Assembly: GCF_041320605.1 (NCBI RefSeq)
Contig: NZ_CP166679.1
Span: 4,512,001 to 4,576,000 of the forward strand
Direction of reading: 5' to 3'
Source: Arenibacter antarcticus
GTDB lineage: Bacteria > Bacteroidota > Bacteroidia > Flavobacteriales > Flavobacteriaceae
DNA: 64,000 bases
The notes under the pieces are model-generated. The model was not told the DNA's origin and searched no databases. It saw only the letters and a list, made by a program, of their open reading frames with translations. Position numbers and translations under genes: made by a program. Each line of letters opens with the position of its first letter. The stretch's first letter is position 1. Positions 56,815 through 64,000 of this stretch are shown piece after piece.

Positions 56815-57527
56815 ATAAGGCTGCCCAAGTCTTTTACGGCTATATATCTTTCTGTAGTAAAGCCTTCCCCATATTCCACACCTACCAAGCGGCCTAGATC
56901 CTGTGCCCTATACAATACACTATCGGTAAAGTTTTTACTACTGATTGGCGTTTCGGGCTCCTTGCTTTTAGCATCGTAAAACTGGGAGCTGTAGGCCATT
57001 ATCGCACGGGTTTTCACCTCCATAAAATTAGACACATCTACAATAAAATCGGGTTTAAGGTCTTTCCATTGAATATAATGATACACCACTTTTGGGCGCC
57101 ATGCGTCTTGCCCCTCCCCTTCCAGTTTGGTCTCTATTTTCATCAATCCGCTTAAAAAACAGGCGTCACTTACCAATTTACTTCCTTTGGCATGATCAAT
57201 ATGCCTATCTTCTATAGCATTGCACAATACGGTATCTGGGCGGTATTTACGGATCATTTCAACAACCTTAAGCTGATGTTCCTTATCATTAACAAAAAAT
57301 CCATCGGCAAAACCAAGGTTTTCGCGCACACTTACTCCCAATATTTTAGCTGAAGCTACAGCTTCCCTATCCCTGATTTCCGCTGAGCCGCGCGTACCCA
57401 GCTCCCCACGGGTTAAATCTACAATGCCTACTTTTTTACCATTTGCAACTTCTTTTGCTATGGTAGCTCCTGCACCTAATTCCGCATCGTCCGGATGTGC
57501 CCCGAACACTAATATGTCTAATTTCAT
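56811..57527 (-). CDS. bshB1: Bacillithiol biosynthesis deacetylase
   Basis: This is a 238-residue zinc deacetylase of the PIG-L/LmbE fold. The metal motif AHPDDAELG (about 9-17) and the later HxDH in RHIDHAKGS are intact. The BshB1 wording is clear (VGIVDLTRGELGTRGSAEIRDREA, AKILGVSVRENLGFADGFF). It removes acetate from GlcNAc-malate during bacillithiol synthesis. The ATG at 57527 is used rather than TTG at 57530. A cysteine-metabolism PLP enzyme gene lies upstream on the same strand, which fits thiol production. Confidence 0.93.
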   Translation of the reverse strand: MKLDILVFGAHPDDAELGAGATIAKEVANGKKVGIVDLTRGELGTRGSAEIRDREAVASAKILGVSVRENLGFADGFFVNDKEHQLKVVEMIRKYRPDTVLCNAIEDRHIDHAKGSKLVSDACFLSGLMKIETKLEGEGQDAWRPKVVYHYIQWKDLKPDFIVDVSNFMEVKTRAIMAYSSQFYDAKSKEPETPISSKNFTDSVLYRAQDLGRLVGVEYGEGFTTERYIAVKDLGSLI

Positions 57528-57636
57528 CAATTCTTTTTACAAAGCCATTTATGGACCCCTAACTTGTTATCCATTTAAACTTTAAATTAATTATTATTAT
57601 TCCTCCCCCTCAAGTAAAAGACATCTGCCTATATAT

Positions 57637-58809
57637 TTAAATCGACAGCTTAATGGCTTCTTTAACTTTTCTTAAGGCTTGCTCAATATCATGTATCAAA
57701 TCTTCGGTTTCCTCAATTCCTACTGAAAATCGAATCAGTCCATCTGCAATACCTTGCCTTTTGCGTTCTTCCGCACTTAGTAGAGAATGTGAGGTGAGTG
57801 TTGGAGACAAGGTGGTGCTTTCCACACCAGCAAGACTCATGGAAGGTTTTATCAACTCTAAGGATTTTTGAAATTTTGAAGCGTCAAATTTAGGTTTCAG
57901 CTCAAAGGAAAGCATCCCTCCAAAACCTTTCATTTGAGACTTGGCAATTTCATGGTCTGGATGAGACGGTAGACCAGGGTAGTACACCGCATCAATATCT
58001 TCGTTGCTTAATAGATATTCAGCCATCCGTTGCGCATTTTGGTTCTGTGCCCTTACCCTGATTCCCATGGTTTTAATACTTCTTTCCAACAACCAAACCG
58101 TATAATCACTTAGACTACCTCCTAGATTTTTGGCCAGATGGAAGATCTGCTGCATATTTTCTTCCGAAGAAGCGACCGCCCCTGCGCATATATCCGAATG
58201 TCCGCCCATATATTTAGTAGCACTGTGGATGACCACATCAATACCAAAATCCAGCGGATTCTGATTAACTGGACTTGCAAAAGTATTGTCTATCATAGAC
58301 ACAATTCCGTGCTTTTTAGAGATCTCCGCAACAGCCTTTAGATCCGTAATGGTCAATAAGGGATTGGATGGAGTCTCTATATAGATGACCTTGGTGTTGT
58401 TTTGGATTTTTTCTTCAAAATCCGTTGCATGTAAGCCGTCTGTAAAAGAATAGGAAATACCAAATTTCTCAAATTCTTCCGTCACCAAATTGTAGGTGCC
58501 TCCATATAAAGTTTTTTGCAATACAATATGATCTCCAGCCCTCAAAAAGGCCAAAAGTGAGGTGCTGATCGCAGCCATACCGCTACCGAATATAAGGGCA
58601 GCTTCTGCATGTTCTAGCGCAGCAATCTTTATTGCCAGTCCCACTTGATTGGGGGTATTGAAATACCTAGGGTAACGTTTTACATCCACATCTTCAAATG
58701 CGTAAGATGTACTCATATATAGGGGTGAAATGGCACCCTTATACGTTTTGTCCTCCAATTCACCAGTATGGGTGCATACCGTGTTTAAACCTTTCTTATT
58801 TTGAGCCAT
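57637..58809 (-). CDS. Trans-sulfuration PLP enzyme (cystathionine synthase/lyase type)
   Basis: This is a 390-residue Cys/Met metabolism PLP enzyme. The Schiff-base Lys is in HSATKYMGGHSDICAG, the PLP phosphate loop is in FGSGMAAISTSLLAFL, and DNTFASP precedes the Lys. The family covers cystathionine gamma-synthase, cystathionine gamma-lyase, methionine gamma-lyase and O-acetylhomoserine sulfhydrylase; the exact reaction cannot be read. It lies 110 bases upstream of bshB1 on the same strand, so it may feed cysteine into bacillithiol. Confidence 0.9.
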   Translation of the reverse strand: MAQNKKGLNTVCTHTGELEDKTYKGAISPLYMSTSYAFEDVDVKRYPRYFNTPNQVGLAIKIAALEHAEAALIFGSGMAAISTSLLAFLRAGDHIVLQKTLYGGTYNLVTEEFEKFGISYSFTDGLHATDFEEKIQNNTKVIYIETPSNPLLTITDLKAVAEISKKHGIVSMIDNTFASPVNQNPLDFGIDVVIHSATKYMGGHSDICAGAVASSEENMQQIFHLAKNLGGSLSDYTVWLLERSIKTMGIRVRAQNQNAQRMAEYLLSNEDIDAVYYPGLPSHPDHEIAKSQMKGFGGMLSFELKPKFDASKFQKSLELIKPSMSLAGVESTTLSPTLTSHSLLSAEERKRQGIADGLIRFSVGIEETEDLIHDIEQALRKVKEAIKLSI

Positions 58810-58849
58810 GTTTTCGATTTTATGTAACGGACTAAGGTCGCTAAAGTTA

Positions 58850-58857
58850 CAAAAATA
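58850..58857 (-). promoter_or_regulatory. -7 promoter element of the trans-sulfuration gene
   Basis: On the minus strand TATTTTTG matches TAnnTTTG and ends 40 bases before the start codon at 58809. No clear -33 partner. Confidence 0.4.
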
Positions 58858-58924
58858 GCTGGGATCCCAATTTAATAGTATTTTCTTTTTACGATGGAAT
58901 AAAAATTATAGTGCAACCGAATAG

Positions 58925-58944
58925 CTCCGACCCATGGGTCGGAG
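58925..58944. repeat. Perfect 20-bp palindrome with no U-run
   Basis: CTCCGACC at 58925-58932 pairs with GGTCGGAG at 58937-58944 around the central CATG, a perfect 20-bp palindrome. It lies 145 bases beyond the ccsA stop and 115 bases upstream of the trans-sulfuration gene start. No T-run follows on either strand, so it does not look like an ordinary terminator. Confidence 0.7.
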
Positions 58945-59088
58945 AGTTTATAGGTTAACGAGTCATTAACCCTTAGGTAAAGTCGTATTTTAAACGTCGG
59001 TAATTGGTCAATATTAATTGCCATAACCTGAAAGGTGGTACAAAACAATTACACTGCCAATATCAAGAAAAATAACTTTTTAGACTTC

Positions 59089-62000
59089 TTACTTGGCATA
59101 GTGTTTCTTGTAACGCCAATAACTAACACCTCCTAGTAGCACTACTCCAACAACAGTATAATATATAAAGGTTGGGGTTATTACCTGCGCCCCACTGGCG
59201 TAGCTATGCAACCCTACTAGATAGAAATTAACCCCAAAATAGGTCATCATAATGCTTCCAAAAGAAATAACGCTTAAAAAATTAAAGGTCCAGCTGCTCC
59301 TTAATCCGGGAACCAATCTAACATGTAGTACAAAGGCGTATATCATTATGGAAACCAAAGCCCAAGTTTCCTTTGGATCCCATCCCCAATAACGGCCCCA
59401 ACTTTCATTGGCCCACTGTCCGCCCAAGAAATTTCCAATAGTCAACATCGCCAATCCTACAGTAAGGCAAAGCTCGTTTATAATGGTAAGTTCCTGAAGG
59501 TTCAACTTCATTTTCTCCTTATTCTTTTCATTGGTCAACGTAATTAGAAGAAGACAGACCACTCCTAATATCATCCCCACTGTTAATGGCCCATAACTCC
59601 CCACAATTATAGATACGTGTACCATTAGCCAATAACTGTCCAATACTGGTACTAAATTGGCAATAGAGGGATCTACCCAACTTTGGTGTGCTACAAATAA
59701 CAGCATTGATGTTACAAAGGTAGATGCGGCAACGGTCATATTGCTCTTTTTTGCAAACAAAAGTCCCATCCCCAAGGTAGCCCAGGAAACATATAGGATA
59801 CTTTCATAGGCGTCACTCCAAGGAGCATGTCCAGAAATATACCAACGGAGGCCCAAGCCAAGGGTATGGGCAATAAAGAACAGGTAAATTATCACCTTTA
59901 AGGTTGAAATACTGATGCGAAGTGCTTTTCTATCTTTAATGATCTGGAACACCAAAAGTGTAAACATCAATAGTCCAGCCAGTGCATAGTACTTGTATAG
60001 CTTGTTGTATATATCGGCTTTATTGTAAAATATTTCCGCCTTTACCTTGCTCTTGGAGGGCAATACTTCGCTCCCGTGATTTTCTTGGTTCTTCTTAAAG
60101 GCCGCCAATAATTTATCGGCTTCAGAATAGTCACCTGTGTTTACCGCTTTCTCCAAGCTCATTAAATAAAAAGGAACGGCGTTTTTTATAAAATTAGCAT
60201 AGAGGGAATCGGCAACAGGGTATTGTCCTCCTCTAAACTCCACCGCAGAGATCCACTTATTATTTTCATGGTTGAGCAAGGGGAATATCTTTACTATTTC
60301 GCCTCCCAAGGCTCTATTTAAAAGTATAAGACGTTCATCTATACTCTTAAAATCCTTTTGAAACTGGTTTGGAGTATTGGTGCTATAAGCATCTTTAAGG
60401 TAAGGTGCCAATTTATACTGCCCTTTGGAATCGAAAAAATCCGTAGCCTTTACATAATTTTTATCAAGTGGTACCCCAATTATCTTTCTTAGGCTGTCAT
60501 TCTGCCCCTTTTTATCCAATGCAATGAATTCTGCATTGTACCAGGCCGGAGCATTTAACATCATGGACAGGAAAACTTGGTCGGAATTAAAGTCGGTATA
60601 CTTGTCTTTTAAACTCAATTTCCGCAATAGCTCTGATGAGAAGGTATTGATTGGCTTCATACGGCCACCCGCATCCTGTATTACTAATTTAGCAAAATTT
60701 GCTGCGTGTTCCTTAGAAGGTGTTATGGCGTGTAAAAGGGAATCTATCTGTTCCGCTGTAGGCACATTGCTATGGGCATGTTCGTCTACAGTTGATGGGT
60801 CTTGGGCAACCATTGTAAATCCGGTCACAAACATAAGGACCATTGCCATTTTCGCCTGTTTCTTCTTTAATTTTTCCAAGGCAACTCCGAGGTCTTTAAA
60901 CCTTGTCTTACCAAAAAACATGATCCCCATTAAACCAGTGTACAATAAAAAGTAGCCTATATAGGTTATCCAAGTACCCCAAAAATCGTGGTTTACGGAC
61001 AATACCGTCCCTTTTTCATCCGGATGGAAACTCGCCTGGAAGAAGCGGTATCCCTTGTGCTCCAAAATATGGTTCATATAAATATCGTAATCAAAAGGGC
61101 GTTCGTCTTCCACAGTTACCTTACTCATAAATGAGGAATAGCTATTTTCTGTTCCAGGATGTCTTTCCGCAATAAAATCGTTCAACTTAATGGCAAAAGG
61201 CAAGGTATATACTTTTGAGCCATAACTAATATTGAATTCCAGTCCACCTACCTCAAAACCTCCTGAAAAATTGGACATTCCTTTGGTCCCTAAAAATTTT
61301 TTACGTACTGTCTCTCCATTACTGGTGATATCCAAAACCAAAGCATCGGTATCATTATCCGTTTTTTCGTTTTCGGGAATAGGCACAATTCCATAGTCAC
61401 CTTTCACCATTGGATCTGGGATTACGAATTGCATTCCCGCCATAGAGTACAAGGATCTAAGCTGGAATTCCTGAAGGCTATCCTTAGCCACTTCGCCCTG
61501 AAACTGATCTGCCATGCGTAGAAACTGCCCTTCAAAGGGCGAATCTATCTTATATTCCCCATCAGCGATCGTTATATTGATAGCTCCTGCAGTATATTTA
61601 TTAAGTGCAAAAAGGACATTATGAATACTGGCTACCTCTCCATTCTCCAAGTAATGATCATGCCTTTCCCCTTCACCCGATTCAACAATTTTCAGGAATT
61701 CATTTCCGTTAGGATCTTCAATTAATCCTTCCTTTGCCCCTTCTATAAAATCTACGTACGAAACAGTAAAGGGTTGACCATTAAAATCTGAGGTCCAAGG
61801 TAAGTTTGACTTAAGAGCCTGCTTTGTTACTAAAATACCATCTTCTAAAACTTTGCGTTTCCGTTCTTGGTCAATTTCCCCATCTACATACACTGTTAAA
61901 TAGGTTTTATCGGAATAAAACACATTTTCGGTTTTCCCCTCTCTTATAGGCATCATTCCTTCAAAACTGATGTAGCGGGTAACAAAAGCGCCCACAATAA

Positions 62001-62265
62001 TCAATATCCAAGAAAGGTGTAGCATTAAGACCGCCCATTTTTCTTTTCGCAACAATCTATATCGCGATATATTACCAATAAAATTAATGACAAAAAATAC
62101 CATGATCGCCTCAAACCAAGTGGCATTATAGATCCATATCCTAGCGGTATCAGTACTATACCAGCTTTCTATAAAGGTTCCAAAAGCCATGGCTGTTGCA
62201 AATACAATAAATAAAACGGCCATCAATCGACTGGAAAAGAAAATCTTTTTTAAGAGTTCGGTCAT
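59089..62265 (-). CDS. ccsA: Cytochrome c biogenesis protein, ResB/CcsA fusion
   Basis: This is a 1058-residue membrane protein. An N-terminal ResB-like part has membrane helices near 12-32, 52-70 and 78-98, a large periplasmic beta-rich domain, and a helix at about 430-450. A central periplasmic domain spans about 500-740. A C-terminal CcsA part has eight helices and the heme-handling WGRYWGWDPKETW tryptophan-rich motif. Together they carry heme across the membrane and attach it to apocytochrome c (system II). Fusion of both proteins in one chain is known in Bacteroidota. It has its own -7 element. Confidence 0.93.
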   Translation of the reverse strand: MTELLKKIFFSSRLMAVLFIVFATAMAFGTFIESWYSTDTARIWIYNATWFEAIMVFFVINFIGNISRYRLLRKEKWAVLMLHLSWILIIVGAFVTRYISFEGMMPIREGKTENVFYSDKTYLTVYVDGEIDQERKRKVLEDGILVTKQALKSNLPWTSDFNGQPFTVSYVDFIEGAKEGLIEDPNGNEFLKIVESGEGERHDHYLENGEVASIHNVLFALNKYTAGAINITIADGEYKIDSPFEGQFLRMADQFQGEVAKDSLQEFQLRSLYSMAGMQFVIPDPMVKGDYGIVPIPENEKTDNDTDALVLDITSNGETVRKKFLGTKGMSNFSGGFEVGGLEFNISYGSKVYTLPFAIKLNDFIAERHPGTENSYSSFMSKVTVEDERPFDYDIYMNHILEHKGYRFFQASFHPDEKGTVLSVNHDFWGTWITYIGYFLLYTGLMGIMFFGKTRFKDLGVALEKLKKKQAKMAMVLMFVTGFTMVAQDPSTVDEHAHSNVPTAEQIDSLLHAITPSKEHAANFAKLVIQDAGGRMKPINTFSSELLRKLSLKDKYTDFNSDQVFLSMMLNAPAWYNAEFIALDKKGQNDSLRKIIGVPLDKNYVKATDFFDSKGQYKLAPYLKDAYSTNTPNQFQKDFKSIDERLILLNRALGGEIVKIFPLLNHENNKWISAVEFRGGQYPVADSLYANFIKNAVPFYLMSLEKAVNTGDYSEADKLLAAFKKNQENHGSEVLPSKSKVKAEIFYNKADIYNKLYKYYALAGLLMFTLLVFQIIKDRKALRISISTLKVIIYLFFIAHTLGLGLRWYISGHAPWSDAYESILYVSWATLGMGLLFAKKSNMTVAASTFVTSMLLFVAHQSWVDPSIANLVPVLDSYWLMVHVSIIVGSYGPLTVGMILGVVCLLLITLTNEKNKEKMKLNLQELTIINELCLTVGLAMLTIGNFLGGQWANESWGRYWGWDPKETWALVSIMIYAFVLHVRLVPGLRSSWTFNFLSVISFGSIMMTYFGVNFYLVGLHSYASGAQVITPTFIYYTVVGVVLLGGVSYWRYKKHYAK

Positions 62266-62294
62266 CTTGGAAAGAAAAGTTTAATTCAAAAGCG

Positions 62295-62302
62295 CAAAAA
62301 TA
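62295..62302 (-). promoter_or_regulatory. -7 promoter element of ccsA
   Basis: On the minus strand TATTTTTG matches TAnnTTTG, 29 bases before the start codon. A TTTG at 62326-62329 is 23 bases away, slightly beyond the usual spacing. Confidence 0.45.
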
Positions 62303-62674
62303 CATATTTTAATAGGTTTTATAAGCAAATCTTTTGTTAATTGATAGGGCAATGCCATAATTTCAAAACTAAACTAAAGCGCCTTTGAAATTCTAACTTC
62401 CTATGTACAAAAATTGCTATAGGAACAACAATAAATAAACCTTCTAAAAGGAGAAATACAAATCTAAATACCCCAAAAAAACAACATAAGGAAACACTAC
62501 CAAGTTGGATACTTTTTTCAGTCCTTGGTTACAAATTTTCCTTGCTAATAAATCTGCATACCGTATTTCCTACCTTTAGCCTATAGACACCGTTCATAAT
62601 TCTATACTTCAAAAAAAATAAACGATATGAAAATTTTCTTTTGTCGTAAAACGATGAAGTTTTGGTAGATTAAT
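62303..62674. other. Divergent intergenic region between ccsA and the DUF2520 gene, no gene seen
   Basis: A 372-base AT-rich stretch holds no credible reading frame. I see no terminator, tRNA or repeat, only the probable promoters at its edges. Confidence 0.5.
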
Positions 62675-62682
62675 TACTTTTG
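62675..62682 (+). promoter_or_regulatory. -7 promoter element directly before the DUF2520 gene
   Basis: TACTTTTG matches TAnnTTTG and ends three bases before the ATG at 62686, so the message may have almost no leader. No -33 TTTG at 19-21 bases. Confidence 0.45.
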
Positions 62683-62685
62683 AAC

Positions 62686-63450
62686 ATGATATCTATAGTA
62701 ATTCTAGGATCGGGCAATGTGGCAAAACATTTGTTCGATACTTTTATGGAACAAAAGGAAGTCAAAATCCTTCAGGTAATCGGCCGAAACAAAGTCAACC
62801 TATCCTACTTTAAAAACGCGGTGGAGGTAAGTACTGATTTCAACAAAATTAAAGATGCCGAAATCTACTTAATTGCGGTGAGTGACGATGCCATTGCTGA
62901 AGTGGCCAACGCTTTGGAAAACAAAAAGGGGATGGTAGTGCATAGTTCGGGAAGTGTGCCCATAACTGCATTGAGTCACAAAAATAGAAGAGGTGTTTTT
63001 TATCCTCTTCAAAGTTTCAGTATGGGAAAAACCATCGATTTTAAGTCGGTCCCCATTTGCATTGAGGCCGAGAACACAGCGGATGTAGAGTTGGTTGGGC
63101 GCTTGGCTAGGATGATATCCAACAATGTGCAGGAAGTATCTTCGAAGCAAAGGAAATCCCTACATTTAGCGGCAGTATTTGTAAATAATTTCACCAATCA
63201 CCTATTTCATATTGGACATGATATTTGCGAAGATCACAATTTGCCATTCCATATCCTGCTCCCTTTGATCAAGGAAACCGTACAAAAACTAGATTATATG
63301 GCTCCGCTAGATGCGCAGACGGGGCCGGCAAGAAGAAATGACATTAGTACCATTGAAAATCATTTAAATCAACTTAAAAATAAAAATTATAAGGATATTT
63401 ACGCCTTGATAAGCAAATCGATCAGCGAAAAATATGGAAAAGAGCTATAA
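62686..63450 (+). CDS. DUF2520/Rossmann-fold NAD(P)-binding protein
   Basis: This is a 254-residue protein with an N-terminal Rossmann fold (VILGSGNVAKHLFD, GxGxxA/G fingerprint) and a helical C-terminal DUF2520 domain (LHLAAVFVNNFTNHLFHIG, HNLPFHILLPLIKETVQKL). The fold resembles F420/NADP oxidoreductases and ketopantoate-type dehydrogenases; the reaction is unknown. The ATG at 62686 is used instead of TTG at 62680. It overlaps the next gene by 17 bases and forms a cluster with the KdsC-like phosphatase and a probable Maf protein. Confidence 0.9.
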   Translation: MISIVILGSGNVAKHLFDTFMEQKEVKILQVIGRNKVNLSYFKNAVEVSTDFNKIKDAEIYLIAVSDDAIAEVANALENKKGMVVHSSGSVPITALSHKNRRGVFYPLQSFSMGKTIDFKSVPICIEAENTADVELVGRLARMISNNVQEVSSKQRKSLHLAAVFVNNFTNHLFHIGHDICEDHNLPFHILLPLIKETVQKLDYMAPLDAQTGPARRNDISTIENHLNQLKNKNYKDIYALISKSISEKYGKEL

Positions 63451-63961
63451 GGAACTATTACAGGATATAACCACATTTATATTTGATGTGGACGGCGTCT
63501 TTACCGACGGTAAAGTTATTGTAACTACCGATGGGGAATTGTTAAGGACTATGAATGTACAGGACGGATATGCCGTAAAGGTGGCCATACAGCAAGGGTA
63601 TAATGTCTGTATAATTTCTGGAGGCACTAATGAGGGGGTGAAATTGCGTTTACGGGGCCTAGGAGTTACCGATATACATATGGGAGCTCATCACAAGATC
63701 GATCCATTTGACGAATACTTGGACCTTTACAATATTGACCCTAAGAACGTATTATATATGGGGGATGATATTCCCGACGTTCCTCCCTTAAAAATAGCGG
63801 GTTTACCCTGTTGCCCCCAAAATGCTGTCCCGGAGGTAAAATCCGTCTCCAAATACATCTCCCATAAAAATGGGGGCGATGGCTGTGTTAGAGACGTCAT
63901 AGAGCAAGTTTTGAAGATAAGGGGCCATTGGGCCGATAATTTTAGCGCAAGAAACGACTAA
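63434..63961 (+). CDS. KdsC-like HAD phosphatase
   Basis: This is a 175-residue HAD-superfamily phosphatase of the C0 (cap-less) type. The nucleophile motif FDVDGVFTDG has Asp 18 and Asp 20, motif II is IISGG, and motif IV is MGDDIPDVPPL. It resembles KDO-8-phosphate phosphatase KdsC and related YrbI enzymes, which release phosphate from sugar phosphates for lipopolysaccharide. The exact substrate is uncertain because such proteins also occur without Kdo genes nearby. Its start overlaps the DUF2520 gene. Confidence 0.88.
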   Translation: MEKSYKELLQDITTFIFDVDGVFTDGKVIVTTDGELLRTMNVQDGYAVKVAIQQGYNVCIISGGTNEGVKLRLRGLGVTDIHMGAHHKIDPFDEYLDLYNIDPKNVLYMGDDIPDVPPLKIAGLPCCPQNAVPEVKSVSKYISHKNGGDGCVRDVIEQVLKIRGHWADNFSARND

Positions 63962-63964
63962 TAA

Positions 63965-64000
63965 ATGCTGGAAGATAAATTTCGTAATCACACTATAATT
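63965..64000 (+). CDS. Start of a probable Maf-family nucleotide pyrophosphatase (cut by window end)
   Basis: Twelve codons from an ATG three bases after the KdsC-like stop (MLEDKFRNHTII) continue to the end of the window. The wording and the position after DUF2520 and HAD genes fit flavobacterial Maf proteins, which start with a similar short helix before the ASGSPRR motif. The motif itself lies beyond the window, so this is a position-based guess. Confidence 0.45.
   Translation, partial: MLEDKFRNHTII

Noticed and set aside
58810-59088. SAM or other riboswitch before the trans-sulfuration gene
   Set aside because: No multi-helix junction could be read; the only structure is the isolated 20-bp palindrome.
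1-64000. CRISPR arrays, insertion sequences, prophage or polysaccharide utilisation loci
   Set aside because: No spaced identical repeats, transposase, integrase, phage structural gene, SusC or SusD was found in any frame.

Overview
The window looks like a chromosomal segment of a marine-type member of the Flavobacteriaceae (Bacteroidota). The reasons are the AT-rich intergenic DNA, Bacteroidota promoter signatures (TTTG...TAnnTTTG), TPR-containing membrane histidine kinases, a fused two-domain 2-oxo acid dehydrogenase E1, a fused ResB/CcsA cytochrome c maturation protein, a bacillithiol deacetylase BshB1, an o-succinylbenzoate-type menaquinone cluster, Bacteroidota-style lipoproteins and OmpA proteins, and a CAL67264-type mini membrane protein. 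No IS element, prophage, CRISPR array, rRNA operon or SusC/SusD locus is visible. Most of the window is ordinary core genome.

Layout. 0-4 kb: the end of a membrane glycosyltransferase, a phosphohexomutase and an MsbA-like ABC exporter in a row. 4-12.3 kb: a lipoprotein, a MutS2 without its Smr nuclease domain, a DCC thiol protein, fumarase C, a coiled-coil membrane protein, an acetyltransferase and a lipoprotein metallo-hydrolase. 12.3-17.4 kb: EttA, a mini membrane protein, a Gfo/Idh oxidoreductase and an acyl-CoA carboxylase beta subunit, followed by an intergenic repeat with 8-bp periodicity. 17.5-24.2 kb: overlapping menC, CPBP protease and menE genes, a short-chain dehydrogenase, a UPF0173 hydrolase and a TPR histidine kinase.

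24.8-30.2 kb is a DNA-damage-flavoured block. It holds a LexA-like HTH/S24 regulator and a divergent pair consisting of a 58-aa protein ending in a sliding-clamp-binding-like motif and a TIGR03915/DUF4130 DNA-repair protein. A cluster of four similar palindromes lies between them. A Tudor-like protein and UvrA follow. This is the best candidate here for an incompletely described system.

30.3-40.5 kb: a LOG-family protein, an M1-peptidase-like protein that has lost its zinc site and gained an outer-membrane barrel, the dehydrogenase E1, DoxX, DNA polymerase III delta, a lone HsdR-N-type nuclease domain, a glycosyltransferase and an OmpA lipoprotein. 40.7-48 kb: a YciO-type protein, an alpha/beta hydrolase lipoprotein, a UvrD/PcrA helicase, an M20 amidohydrolase, an OmpA-like paralogue that has lost its peptidoglycan-binding residues, and a small membrane protein. 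48-54.5 kb: a tightly overlapping operon of an active-looking M1 aminopeptidase and two tandem patatin lipases, then RecG and tRNA-His. 54.7-64 kb: another TPR histidine kinase, BshB1, a trans-sulfuration PLP enzyme, the ResB/CcsA fusion, and a DUF2520, KdsC-like phosphatase and probable Maf cluster cut by the window end.

Start codons were moved to internal ATGs wherever the longest frame began at a weak codon and family knowledge supported a shorter protein. All assignments come from reading motifs. No database search was possible.
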